Source: Bog-473 sp963783245 | Lineage (GTDB): Bacteria; Actinomycetota; Acidimicrobiia; Acidimicrobiales; RAAP-2 | Length of the DNA stretch: 64,000 bases | NCBI GenBank assembly: GCA_963783245.1 | Contig: CAWAMS010000002.1 | Location: forward strand, 1,054,001-1,118,000 | Direction: 5' to 3' | Shown here: piece after piece, positions 18,034 to 26,850 of the stretch | Numbering within the stretch: position 1 is the first letter of the stretch | Layout: each line of letters starts with the position of its first letter | Position numbers and translations under genes: made by a program | The notes under the pieces: generated by a model | Database searches by the model: none | Told to the model about the DNA's origin: nothing | What the model saw: only the letters and a program-made list of their open reading frames with translations

Positions 18034-19116
18034 ATGAAGCCCTCCTACGTCATCTATCCGCTGCATTCCTTTGGCATCCTCGGTGCCGGTTTGTTCAAAT
18101 CAGGCGAGGTTCAAAGCGAGGGTCTGGCCCGTGAATACGGTTTGGCTGTCTCGTCCCAACACAATCGAATGGAGAACGTGGTCGAATGGCTCGAATCGGT
18201 GCACACATGGTTCGAAGTATCGGGAAAAGTTCCTAGCGATCTATTTCGTCACTGGAGACGGAGCCGCGCCAGATGGTTGGAGATCAATCCGCTACTTGCC
18301 GTGAAGGTTCATTCGCTTGTTGGCACCAGTTATTACGAGAACCAAAGACTGTTGGTAGAAAGGCTGGTCGTTGCCTCTAGCTTTTTGGCCGGATTGGCAA
18401 TCCGTCAGCCTGACGTTTCGCCAAGCGCTGGAGTGTCCTTCAGTTCTCAGCGAATCAACAACTGGGCGACCCTCGATATCCATCACTATTTCGTTATGAG
18501 TGCCGCGCTGGATGAGGACGGCACATTAACGGGTGATGCCGTGCCGATGAACGCCAACAAGGGGTATTTGGCCGAACTTAGCGACCTACCAGTTGACCTA
18601 AATCTCACCTACTGGAATGAACATGCCGCCGAAGCGCGGGCACTGTGGACCTCCCTGGAGGAAGTTGCGTCGCTTCAGCTTGCCACGAGATTTCGTCGTG
18701 GACGTGCTGACCGACACCAGCGTGCAAGGACGGCGCGAAAGTTATTCGAGTCGCTAGATTGGTTTCGTAGAAGCCTCGCTCCTGACCGGTGGTATGCGGT
18801 TACCAGCTTGGGAACTGCATTCGAGATGTTGCTTACAAGTCATTACGCACCGGGGGTAACGGAGAGGCTGCGACGCCGCACCGAACTCTTGACTGGCGAT
18901 CATCGAGCAGCCGCCTCTGTCGCGGACGTATATGACGCTCGTTCGGCGTTGGTCCATGCCGGCGCCTCGCCGCCAGATTCCCTATCGATCATTGATGCTC
19001 AGCGGGCCTTCCTAGCATGCTTTGAGAGAGTCGCGGCCGAGCTTCACGGAGTACGGGCGAATGAGGTTGACGCGCTCCGAGTGATTACCCATGATGGAGT
19101 GGTGGACCCAACCTAA
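18034..19116 (+). CDS. HEPN-like (Apea-type) protein, hypothetical
   Basis: A 360-residue protein with no close family that I can name. The C-terminal 120 residues have YDARSALVHAG, which matches the Apea-like HEPN signature (Y-x-x-R-S-x-x-x-H), preceded by helices (WYAVTSLGTAFEMLL). HEPN domains often act as RNases in toxin-antitoxin and phage-defence systems. The ATG at 18034 was preferred over the TTGs at 18016/18019. The gene starts 36 bp after the second intron's probable end and opens the defence-like part of the island. It is lower in GC than its neighbours. Confidence 0.6.
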   Translation: MKPSYVIYPLHSFGILGAGLFKSGEVQSEGLAREYGLAVSSQHNRMENVVEWLESVHTWFEVSGKVPSDLFRHWRRSRARWLEINPLLAVKVHSLVGTSYYENQRLLVERLVVASSFLAGLAIRQPDVSPSAGVSFSSQRINNWATLDIHHYFVMSAALDEDGTLTGDAVPMNANKGYLAELSDLPVDLNLTYWNEHAAEARALWTSLEEVASLQLATRFRRGRADRHQRARTARKLFESLDWFRRSLAPDRWYAVTSLGTAFEMLLTSHYAPGVTERLRRRTELLTGDHRAAASVADVYDARSALVHAGASPPDSLSIIDAQRAFLACFERVAAELHGVRANEVDALRVITHDGVVDPT

Positions 19117-19424
19117 GTGCTTTGGACCGTAAGTTCGATCACGTATTTCGGTCGTCTCACGCGGCGGCATGGTAGTCGGTCTTGTCGGAGAGTTTCTTTA
19201 TGAGTAGAGCGAGGTCGTGACGGTGAACCTCCATTCGAAGGGGCGGCGGTCTGTTTTTAGCGCCGCTCGAAGGCGGCGAGGCGGTCTTCGAGCGGCCGAA
19301 TGGCTTGATCCTGGTCTTGGGTTCATGACGCACGACGATCTTGGTTCTGTGTACGTCCCGGGCGGCCAGGTACTGAAGTGGACCTCCTGATTGAGTGTCA
19401 CAACCCACCCGTAGGCTCCTAAGC
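19117..19424. other. Gap with possible coding remnant
   Basis: No intact gene. On the minus strand a short frame ends near 19157 with MEVHRHDLALLIKKLSDKTDYHAAA, which looks like the genuine C-terminus of a protein whose upstream part is lost by frameshifts. I cannot name it. TTGAGT (19391) and TAGGCT (about 19413) precede the next gene and may be its promoter. Confidence 0.3.
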
Positions 19425-19835
19425 ATGCCTGATCCCAACCTCATTGCCTGGAATCGCCAAGGTTGGCAGCGCCTCATGGCCGAAGTCGCTCGATTCGAGG
19501 ACCCTCTCGAGGATGCTCTCGGCAGCGTTTCAAACCCGATCACAAAGCAGGAAAACGTTCGAATCGTTGGGCTTGCCGGCGCTCTTCGGCTGGCCGCATT
19601 GGAGGGACTCGAATGGTTGGAGGCGCATCCAAGCCCTAATGCCGCGGTGAATGTCGGCTTCCGTAGTGCGTGGACCGCCTATGTCACAGCGATGGAGGCC
19701 TTGCTCCAAATCGGCAGTGGATCCGGGCCGCTGCCCGCGGCTGAATACGGAGCGCGAGCCGGTGAGGAATTCGTGGCAGCGCGAAAAGAGAACCACGAGG
19801 CGGTTCTGGCGTTCGCCAAGGCCGTTGGCCCCTAG
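19425..19835 (+). CDS. Hypothetical helical protein, 136 aa
   Basis: A soluble, Ala/Glu-rich, mostly helical protein (ITKQENVRIVGLAGALRLAALEGLEWLEAHPSPNAAVNVGFRSAWTAYV split by a Pro-rich turn). No recognised family or motif. The ATG at 19425 is the first in frame after a possible promoter, with no clear Shine-Dalgarno site. It sits between the HEPN-like gene and a protease pseudogene in the island's cargo part. Confidence 0.5.
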   Translation: MPDPNLIAWNRQGWQRLMAEVARFEDPLEDALGSVSNPITKQENVRIVGLAGALRLAALEGLEWLEAHPSPNAAVNVGFRSAWTAYVTAMEALLQIGSGSGPLPAAEYGARAGEEFVAARKENHEAVLAFAKAVGP

Positions 19836-19954
19836 CTTCAGAGCCGTCGCTCCAAGGGCTCGACGATTCGCATGTTGCGCACGGCGGCGGCCGGGGGACC
19901 GGCGATACAATCTTTGTATTGGCCGCACGTCCGCCCCTCCTCGCAAGTTGCGCC

Positions 19955-20441
19955 ATGACTGTCACGGCGATGCTTATTCCGGCCGGTCAGCTCACGATCC
20001 AGTGGCAGGCGCAGTCGAAGTGGTGCTGGGCGGCAACCGCGGCGTCGATCGTCAACCACTTCGGCAAGGGCGACAACCAAGGTGCCTTGGCCACGTCGCT
20101 CCTTGGCTTCGACGCCAAGGACGTGCGCTAAAAGGCGAACGGCAACCAACCGAAGAGCCTCGAGAGCGCTCGACTCCGTGCTCGGCGTCGACTGTCTCGA
20201 CCCCCCAGTCGTAACCAACGCGTTGTCGCTCACGATTGTGTGTTCAGACTTATCCAAGTGACACCCCCCATGCGCTCGGACATAGTGGTACGGCACCAGC
20301 AAGCATCACTTCGTCGCTCTAGTTGACGTGGATGCAGCCACTCAGGCCCTGCAGGTGGCGGATTCCGTGTATGGGTACTCCTCGTTGAGCTTCGCCGCTC
20401 TCTTTTCAAAGGGGCAATCGGGGGATAGCCGAGGTCAGTGA
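19955..20441 (+). pseudogene. Papain-like (C39-type) cysteine peptidase, broken
   Basis: Reads LTIQWQAQSKWCWAATAASIVNHFG from an ATG at 19955: the Gln and Cys of a papain-fold active site (Q-x5-CWAA). A stop follows at 20129, but later frames continue the protein as LDSVLGVDCLDPPVVTNALSL (about 20170-20230) and SKHHFVALVDVDAATQALQVADS to a stop at 20439, which supplies the catalytic His. At least two frameshifts separate them. Intact relatives are small C39/C70-like peptidases found alone or with effectors. It is probably inactive and overlaps the end of the convergent gene by a few bases. Confidence 0.65.
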
Positions 20442-21367
20442 GAGTCAATCCGGTTGCAAAATTCCTGTACCGCGCCCATCGCCTGCCGGCGCCACCGCGT
20501 GCGCTCGTCGCCATTGGCCTCTGAGCTGTCTAAGAAACGCACGTACGAACTTGGACCAAGCTCTTCAATGGTGGAGAACTTGTCCGCCAACATCTCAATT
20601 GCACCAGCAACGGCCTCGTGACCGAACGCAGGTATTCGAATGATGTGATCTGCAGCAGCTTCCGGACCTCCCGGCCAACTCTCCAGGATCCACACGATGT
20701 CGTATGCGTCCTTTGGCTTGTCACGGTTGGTCAGCGCAGACACCTTGGCGACGAGGAAGCCGAGCAGTCCAGTGACTCGAAACGTGAACATCGTGGTCCC
20801 GCCGCCGTCGGGAAGTGTCACTTGATGCTCGACGTTGACGACATCCTGCCCGATGACATTTCCAGCGTCGATCGCTAGCGCCGCCAACTTCGATCCAAAG
20901 TTCTGCTTGGCGACCGGATTCTCGGCGGCTTTGGGTCGGAACATCCTCCCGGTTGGCCGGTCGGGGCCAGCGGGGCAGAAAAACTCGACATCTAGCCCCA
21001 AGCCTTCGGTGCGGCGCCACCGGAACGAAACATCTGTTTCCGTGTATCCGGCCCTCTTGAGGGCAACTTCGATCCGTTCGTACTCGCCCGTATCACCCTC
21101 GACGATGGCCATGCTGAGGCAGAGGTCCAGGTCTCCAGTTCCGATATGGGGCCGGCCTGCTCCAGGATCCAGCACGAGCAGTGACGGCACGATGCCTCCG
21201 ATGAGAACGATGTGTTGGGCAGCGAACCCCAAGTGTCGAAGAAGGTGTGCTGCTTCGGCGAGAACTGTCTCGACCAAGGTCGGGTCGTAGGCCCCTATGT
21301 GTTCACCGTCAGTAGCCAATTGCGGCCTCCCGGAACAATGCAGCGCTGTCTTCACCTCGTGGCTCAT
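20435..21367 (-). CDS. AbiEii-like nucleotidyltransferase (putative toxin)
   Basis: A 310-residue protein with a DNA-polymerase-beta-like nucleotidyltransferase core: IVLIGGIVPSLLVL, then GTGDLDLCLSM, the Gx(S/T)xDxD catalytic layout, and a later KLAALAIDAGNVIG and KPKDAYDIVWIL as in AbiEii/MenA-type and related COG families. In type IV systems such enzymes modify tRNA or other targets and stop growth. The start codon lies inside the 3' end of the upstream winged-helix gene (59-bp overlap), the usual arrangement of AbiEi-AbiEii pairs. Activity is inferred, not shown. Confidence 0.72.
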   Translation of the reverse strand: MSHEVKTALHCSGRPQLATDGEHIGAYDPTLVETVLAEAAHLLRHLGFAAQHIVLIGGIVPSLLVLDPGAGRPHIGTGDLDLCLSMAIVEGDTGEYERIEVALKRAGYTETDVSFRWRRTEGLGLDVEFFCPAGPDRPTGRMFRPKAAENPVAKQNFGSKLAALAIDAGNVIGQDVVNVEHQVTLPDGGGTTMFTFRVTGLLGFLVAKVSALTNRDKPKDAYDIVWILESWPGGPEAAADHIIRIPAFGHEAVAGAIEMLADKFSTIEELGPSSYVRFLDSSEANGDERTRWRRQAMGAVQEFCNRIDSH

Positions 21368-22348
21368 TCAGCATGTCCAGCCAGATACGAATGGGTGGCG
21401 CCGTTTTGACACGACCACGTTCGACGGGGTCGTCGAGTCCGACGTTTCCGACATCCGCTAACAAGGTGACATTTGCCCCGCTTTCGACTGGTTCGGCCTT
21501 CAACAGAGTCGCTACCTCGTCCAGCGGGACTCTGTTGGGCACGCGCACGGTCACAGTTGGCAGTGCCGTCACTACCGTATGGCCCAGTACCCGAGCACCG
21601 GCCGCACCGGTGAGCGCATACGGCAAATGAGCGTCGTCGGCGTTCCCCGCCACACGTAGCGCGAGGCGGTCGGGGTCAGGGGCGTAGAGATACACCGGCT
21701 TTCGGGCATGCACTTTTCGCGCCGCCGGCACTTTGGCGAGCCAATCGAGAAGCTCGGTTTGGCTCACGATCTGTCGACGCCGTCTCGGTCCTTGACCGCC
21801 TGCGGTCATTAATCCCTCGTCTTCCAGTCTCTGCAGAACGTTGTGCGCCTGACCGGAAGAAACGTGGGCGAGTTTCGCTACGTCCGTAACCGCCCACATC
21901 TCCTGTGGGTGAGTCAGCATCGCTTGGAGGGCTCGAACCCCGACAGCACCCATTCCTCTTTTTGGCTTGAGGGCCTCGTCAGTTCTACGGCGATCCGGCT
22001 CAACGTGCAGGAGAAAGTTGGGAACTTCGAGGTGCACGGCGCCAGTCCGATCGACGTATCCCCCCCTCCGGTTTCGATTGCTTGGCGAACCCTGGGAGTG
22101 AGGTGGTCGGCGACCACCAGGGGGAGGTGGTCGGGCTGGTCCATGTGAAGGATCATCCGACCGAGTACGTCGCCGTTAGTCGGTTCGAGAAGGATGTCCA
22201 GGTCATACCGTTCGCCGCCTGCCTCTAGGACCGCTCCTCCGCGCCCCTGTTGGGTACGACGAACCGTGATCCTGGGCACAGTGCCCAGGATCGTTGCGGC
22301 CCGGTCCGGGATGTCCCGGTCAAGTTCGATCGTGGCGGTTACTTTCAC
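21309..22348 (-). pseudogene. AbiEi-like winged-helix regulator (putative antitoxin), one frameshift
   Basis: The N-terminal 105 residues (from an ATG at 22348: MKVTATIELDRDIPDRAATI, then LPLVVADHLTPRVRQAIETGGGDTSIGLA) lie in one frame. The rest (VHLEVPNFLLHVEPD, MWAVTDVAKLAHVSSGQAHN, LEDEGLMTAGGQGPRRRR, ending IWLDMLNEPRGEDSAALF) lies in the next. The joint is near 22037 and needs one base. Joined, the protein has a restriction-endonuclease-like N-part, a winged helix and a C-terminal domain, like COG4861/AbiEi-type regulators partnered with nucleotidyltransferases. As written, only the C-terminal 240 residues can be made, still containing the winged helix. Confidence 0.7.
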
Positions 22349-22793
22349 TATCAGATACTTTCATTTTATTTTGAATCTGCCTGGTAGTGAATATTGTAGC
22401 GGAAACCCAGTTGACAGCCAACCCCCTGTTGACACTGTTTGCGCTGGCAATAGCACCGAGATGGACATCAATCGACCGAAGCCCGAATCAACGAGAAAAT
22501 GCCTGGTCACTGGCGACCGCTTGAGAGCGGTACAGGCTTCGGACGTCCACAACACGCCTGTTACAACCAAGATACGCGCAAGCTAACATAGCTGTAACTA
22601 CAAAGTGGGGATTTGACGTCTTGCTGACCAGCGCATTCATCACATTTTCGAACAGCAGCCAGCCGGGGGTTGGACGGGGCACCGCCAGAATGAATGAGAT
22701 TGAGCCCCACCGGATCAAGTCGAACACGACATCGGTCAAGCTGGGGATGTTCAGTAACCCCGCCGAGGTAACTCCAAGTAGAGGGCGAGGCTC
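22349..22793. other. AT-richer gap between AbiE-like pair and CBASS operon
   Basis: No gene seen. The divergent promoters of the antitoxin-like gene and the HNH-SAVED gene must lie here. The segment 22560-22620 is noticeably AT-rich (GCTAACATAGCTGTAACTAC), with TAACAT a possible -10 box for the plus strand, but it is more than 200 bp from the start. Confidence 0.4.
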
Positions 22794-23981
22794 GTGACCG
22801 CTCCCGGGGGACCGCAGCCATCACGAAGGATGAAGATCTCTGAGGGCGAGAGACTCAAGGTTTGGGTTCGGTCTGGGGGTCGATGCGCAATCTGCAATCG
22901 GTACTTACTTGAAGGTGATCTCGGGGGTAGTGAGCTGACGTTTGGCGAGATGGCACACATCGTGGGCCAACAAGCAAGTGGACGATCGCCACGAGGCCTA
23001 GAAGATCTCGATTCGCCCGAACGGGATAACGCCGACAACATCGTTCTTCTTTGCGATGACGAGCACGACGAGATCGATAAGCCAGGATCGCGTGAAAAGT
23101 TCTCAGTCGATTTCCTTCGCAAGCTGAAGAGAGAACACGAAGAACGGATCCAACATGTCACCGGCTTGGCCGGAGACCGTAGAAGCACCGTTCTCCGGAT
23201 GGTCGGCATGTTGCGAGGCGACGCAGTCGAAATTGATCGCGACATGGTCTCGAAGGCCGTCATCGACGATGGGAACCGATTTCCTAAATTCTCACTGGCC
23301 TACGACCGCCAGAGTATTGAAATCGATTTGCGGCACTGTGCGGGCGAGGTTTTGGCAACCCCGGACTACTACGCCGCGGCGACCGCAATCATCGACGAAG
23401 TCATCAGCCAGAAACTTCGTGAGGGTATCGTCAGCGAAGAAATCTCCCATTTGAGTGTCTTCGCATTTGCCCGTCTACCGCTGCTCGTCTATCTCGGGTC
23501 GAAACTAGACGATACGGTCCCGACAGAGATCTACCAACGACATCGAGCTTCCGAAACGTGGAACTGGCCCGACATCGAAGCTGATGCTTCATTTGACATC
23601 CGAATTCCGGTAGCAACCCCTGGAGTCGATGAAGGCGTCCTCGTGATCAATGTGAGTGGCTCGATTCAACGTGACGAATTGCCAGACGCTCTCGTCGACT
23701 TGCCGTATTTCGAATTGCTCGTGATGGGCGTGACCCCATCACCAGATGTTCTTCGGGGTGTCGTGGCACTTACTTCATTTGCCACCGGCTGTCGACGCCT
23801 CCTCGCAGAGTTAGAGGCGACTCACAAACAGATCCGTCTTCTTCATGTGTTCGCTGCCGTTCCACTCTCTGCGGGAGTCGCCTTTGGGCGCGTGTTCGAC
23901 CCTTCAGTGCACCCTTCGGTCCTGATTTACGACCGCTCAGATTCCGGCTATCACGCAGCGATGCGGATAGGACAGAGATGA
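22794..23981 (+). CDS. HNH endonuclease-SAVED effector of CBASS (Cap5-like)
   Basis: A 395-residue two-domain effector. An HNH nuclease (about 15-110) shows a zinc-type CAICNRYLL, MAHIVG, DNADNIVLLC and HDEID. A C-terminal SAVED domain (about 190-395) ends LLHVFAAVPLSAGVAFGR followed by HPSVLIYDRS. In known CBASS systems SAVED binds a cyclic oligonucleotide made by the partner CD-NTase and switches on DNA degradation, killing the phage-infected cell. The GTG at 22794 or the ATG at 22830 (behind GAAGG) could start it. Its TGA overlaps the ATG of the next gene (ATGA at 23978), so the two are translationally coupled. Confidence 0.88.
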   Translation: MTAPGGPQPSRRMKISEGERLKVWVRSGGRCAICNRYLLEGDLGGSELTFGEMAHIVGQQASGRSPRGLEDLDSPERDNADNIVLLCDDEHDEIDKPGSREKFSVDFLRKLKREHEERIQHVTGLAGDRRSTVLRMVGMLRGDAVEIDRDMVSKAVIDDGNRFPKFSLAYDRQSIEIDLRHCAGEVLATPDYYAAATAIIDEVISQKLREGIVSEEISHLSVFAFARLPLLVYLGSKLDDTVPTEIYQRHRASETWNWPDIEADASFDIRIPVATPGVDEGVLVINVSGSIQRDELPDALVDLPYFELLVMGVTPSPDVLRGVVALTSFATGCRRLLAELEATHKQIRLLHVFAAVPLSAGVAFGRVFDPSVHPSVLIYDRSDSGYHAAMRIGQR

Positions 23982-25352
23982 AACTGCTCGACTACTTCAA
24001 TCGGTTCTCGGCCAACACGGTGAACCTGAATCAGTCTCGCCTCGATGATCTCGACTCGCAGCGTGGACAGCATTACGAATGCCCTTAAGTCAGCGTCCGA
24101 TCTGGCAGATCGCGTGATCGATACGGTTCCACAAGGCTCGTGGGCGCATCGTACGATAATTCGACCAGCAGCAGATTTGGAGTTCGATGCTGACTTTCTT
24201 GTTCAGCTCTCAGAAGAAACTGCGTGGACCCTTGATCCAAAACAATATTCAAATGCAGTTAAGTCAGCGCTGAATAGCCACGGCGTCTACAGCGTAATGA
24301 GTTCCACCAAGAACCGCTGCATTCGCGTGTCCTACGTCAACGATTGCCACATCGACGTGGTTCCCTATGTGATTCTTTCAAGTGGCAGAGAAGTCATCAT
24401 CAACCGGGCCACAAACGAATTTGAAGACACCAATCCGGTTGGGTTCACCGAGTGGCTGCAGGGCAAGGATGACTTGACCGGTGGCAACCTTCGTAAAGCC
24501 ATAAGGCTTCTGAAGTATCTGCGCGACCACCGCGACGCATTTACTTTGAAGTCAGTCCTATTGACCACTCTTGTTGGGAACATTGTCGAGTACTGGGGTG
24601 CATATGACCCTTCGTATTACCAGGACGTGCCAACAACCTTGGTGCACCTCGTAGCGGATCTTGACGTCTGGTTGCGGGCTCGCCCTAGTAGGCCGTCCCT
24701 GTTTGACCCGAGTTGCCCGTCAACGACGTTCGATCACCGCTGGACCGATTCGCAGTACACAACTTTCCGCACCAAAGTCCACGATCTGGCGCCGAAACTC
24801 TTGGCTGCTTATGACGCGAGTGGGGTGGACGCCAGCATCACTGCGTGGCAGGGCATATTTGGCACAGCCTTCCCAAGCTCACTTACCAAGTCACTCACCG
24901 AGGTGATTACGGAAGGCGCATCGGCGGTTTCCAAGGCAGTCAAGAAGCTAGACCGAGCACCAAATGAGCGGTTTATCGAGGAAGAAGTGCCGGTTAATGA
25001 ATCACACCACGTGCAGATTACTTGCGAGCTCAGCGAACCGACCTATCCCAACCGGGCTGCTCGGCGACACGCGCTGCGCAGTCGACACGGACGCGTCCCT
25101 AGGCGCCGGGACTTGCTTTTCAAAATCGTAGAAACAGATGTCGTCGCCCCATTTGAAGTTCGCTGGAAGATTCGTAATACGGGGAATGAAGCCAAATCAC
25201 TGGGTGCGTTGCGGGGTGAGATTCATCGCGACGAAGGTAGGCATCTACGGAGGGAGAGCACAAAGTACGTCGGTCACCACTATGTGGAGTGCTACATAAT
25301 CAAGGACGGCGTATGCGTCGCCAGGGCACATGAGAAAGTCGTCATCGACTAG
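23978..25352 (+). CDS. CBASS cGAS/DncV-like nucleotidyltransferase with AGS-C sensor, N-terminal frameshift
   Basis: CD-NTase expected to make the cyclic nucleotide signal for the SAVED effector. The coupled ATG at 23978 reads MKLLDYFNRFSANTVNLNQS and on to LDDLDS, the normal N-terminus, but an extra base (A at about 24060) breaks the frame. Removing it gives LDDLDSRVDSITNAL and joins the main frame, which as written can start only at an ATG at 24045. The catalytic core is intact: QGSWAHRTII, EFDADFLVQL (two Asp) and CHIDVVPY (third Asp). The C-terminal 120 residues are an AGS-C sensor domain (VRWKIRNTGNEAKSLGALRGEI, YVGHHYVECYI). No Cap2/Cap3 genes are present. Confidence 0.87.
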
Positions 25353-25859
25353 CGGATCAACCGAAATCCCTAGAATCATGGAGATCTGTCGCGCTGGAAG
25401 CGTGATTCAAAGTGGACAGCGAAGCTTCAGTTCGATTCGTAGGCGGTTGCCTACAACTCAACTCCTCTGGGGACTTCCAGTCGTTCAACCTCGCCGGCAT
25501 CAATCTGCGGCGTGTGCCGGGCTGTGGCGCTTGTCTTTGCGTGCTCACCGGCGGCCAGCGCCCGCTTGCACTGATCCATCTGTTCGGCGTTGTTTTCGCC
25601 CGATACGGGACCGAGCGTTCGCTGACCGTTGATGTGCCAGCGATCTCTGGAAGGGGCGACTGCCGATACTTCATGGATCCAATGATTCCAGTTGGATAAA
25701 TTCGTTCGAGGTACTCCCGAGTTGCCGGAGCCAACTCTCTCGGGACTCGATAGCTCGAACAGCGAGTGTGCAAGAACGCACCTCCACATGGCTTGGTCTC
25801 TCGCGGTATGAGCCTGGAAGGAATGTCCGAGTTCCGCCCTTTGTCGGTCTACGCTGTGG
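25353..25859. other. Gap between CBASS and the insertion sequences
   Basis: About 500 bp with no gene that I can support. Overlapping open frames on both strands have unconvincing composition. It may be decayed coding DNA, since a run such as MWRCVLAHSLFELSSPERV on the minus strand near 25780-25830 looks protein-like. Confidence 0.35.
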
Positions 25860-26850
25860 TGACCGGGTCCCCGTAAATTGATCCACACCTTGTGCGAGTC
25901 CGATGCTCCAAGATGGAGCAAGGAGGACAGCACAGATGAAACAGCGACACCACACGCCCGAGCAGGTGATCCGCAAGCTCGCCGAAGGCGAGAAGCTCCT
26001 GGGCGAAGGCCAGAGCATCGAAGAGGTGGCCAGACACCTCGAGATCACCGTGTCGACTTGGCACCGCTGGCGCAACCAGTACGGCGGCATGAAGGCCGAC
26101 GACGCCAAGAAGCTCAAAGAGCTCGAGCGTGAGAACATGCGCCTCAAGCTGATCGGCGGGCACCGCCCTCCATCTCACCACTGGAAACTTCTGACCCCGG
26201 ACCGCCGCCGGCGGGCCGTTGCGGCCCTCCAAGAGCAGTTCGGGGTGTCTGAACGTCGGGCCTGCAAGGTTGTAGGCCAGCCCCGGTCCACCCAGCGCCT
26301 GTCTTCACCAATTCCGACCGACGAAGAGCTCGCCCTACGGGCCTTCTTGCGCGACTTCTCCCGCCGGCGTCCGCGCTGGGGCTGGAGGAGGGCGGCCACG
26401 GCGGCCAGGAAGGCGGGCTGGGTGGTCAACAACAAGCGGATCCACCGCCTCTGGCGCCTCGAAGGCCTGCGTGTGCCCTATCGCAAGCGCAAGCGTCCAC
26501 TGCGCGGCATCGGTGTAGCAGTCGGCGCCATGTGCCCCATCAGGCCCAACGTGATCTGGGCCCTCGACTTCCAGTTTGATCAAACGACCGACGGGAGGAA
26601 CCTCAAGCTTTTGAACGTCATCGACGAGTACAGCCGCGAATGCCTGGCCATCGATGTCGATCGGTCCATCGACGCCGACGGGGTGGTGTCCTGCCTCGAA
26701 CGATTGGCCGCCGAGCGCGGCGCTCCGGCCTACGTACGCTTTGACCACGGGCCCGAGTTCATCGCCTACGCCGTGGCCGACTGGTGCCGCTTCAACGGCA
26801 CCGACACCGTCTTCATCGACCCCGGATCACCGTGGCAGAACGCCTGGATC

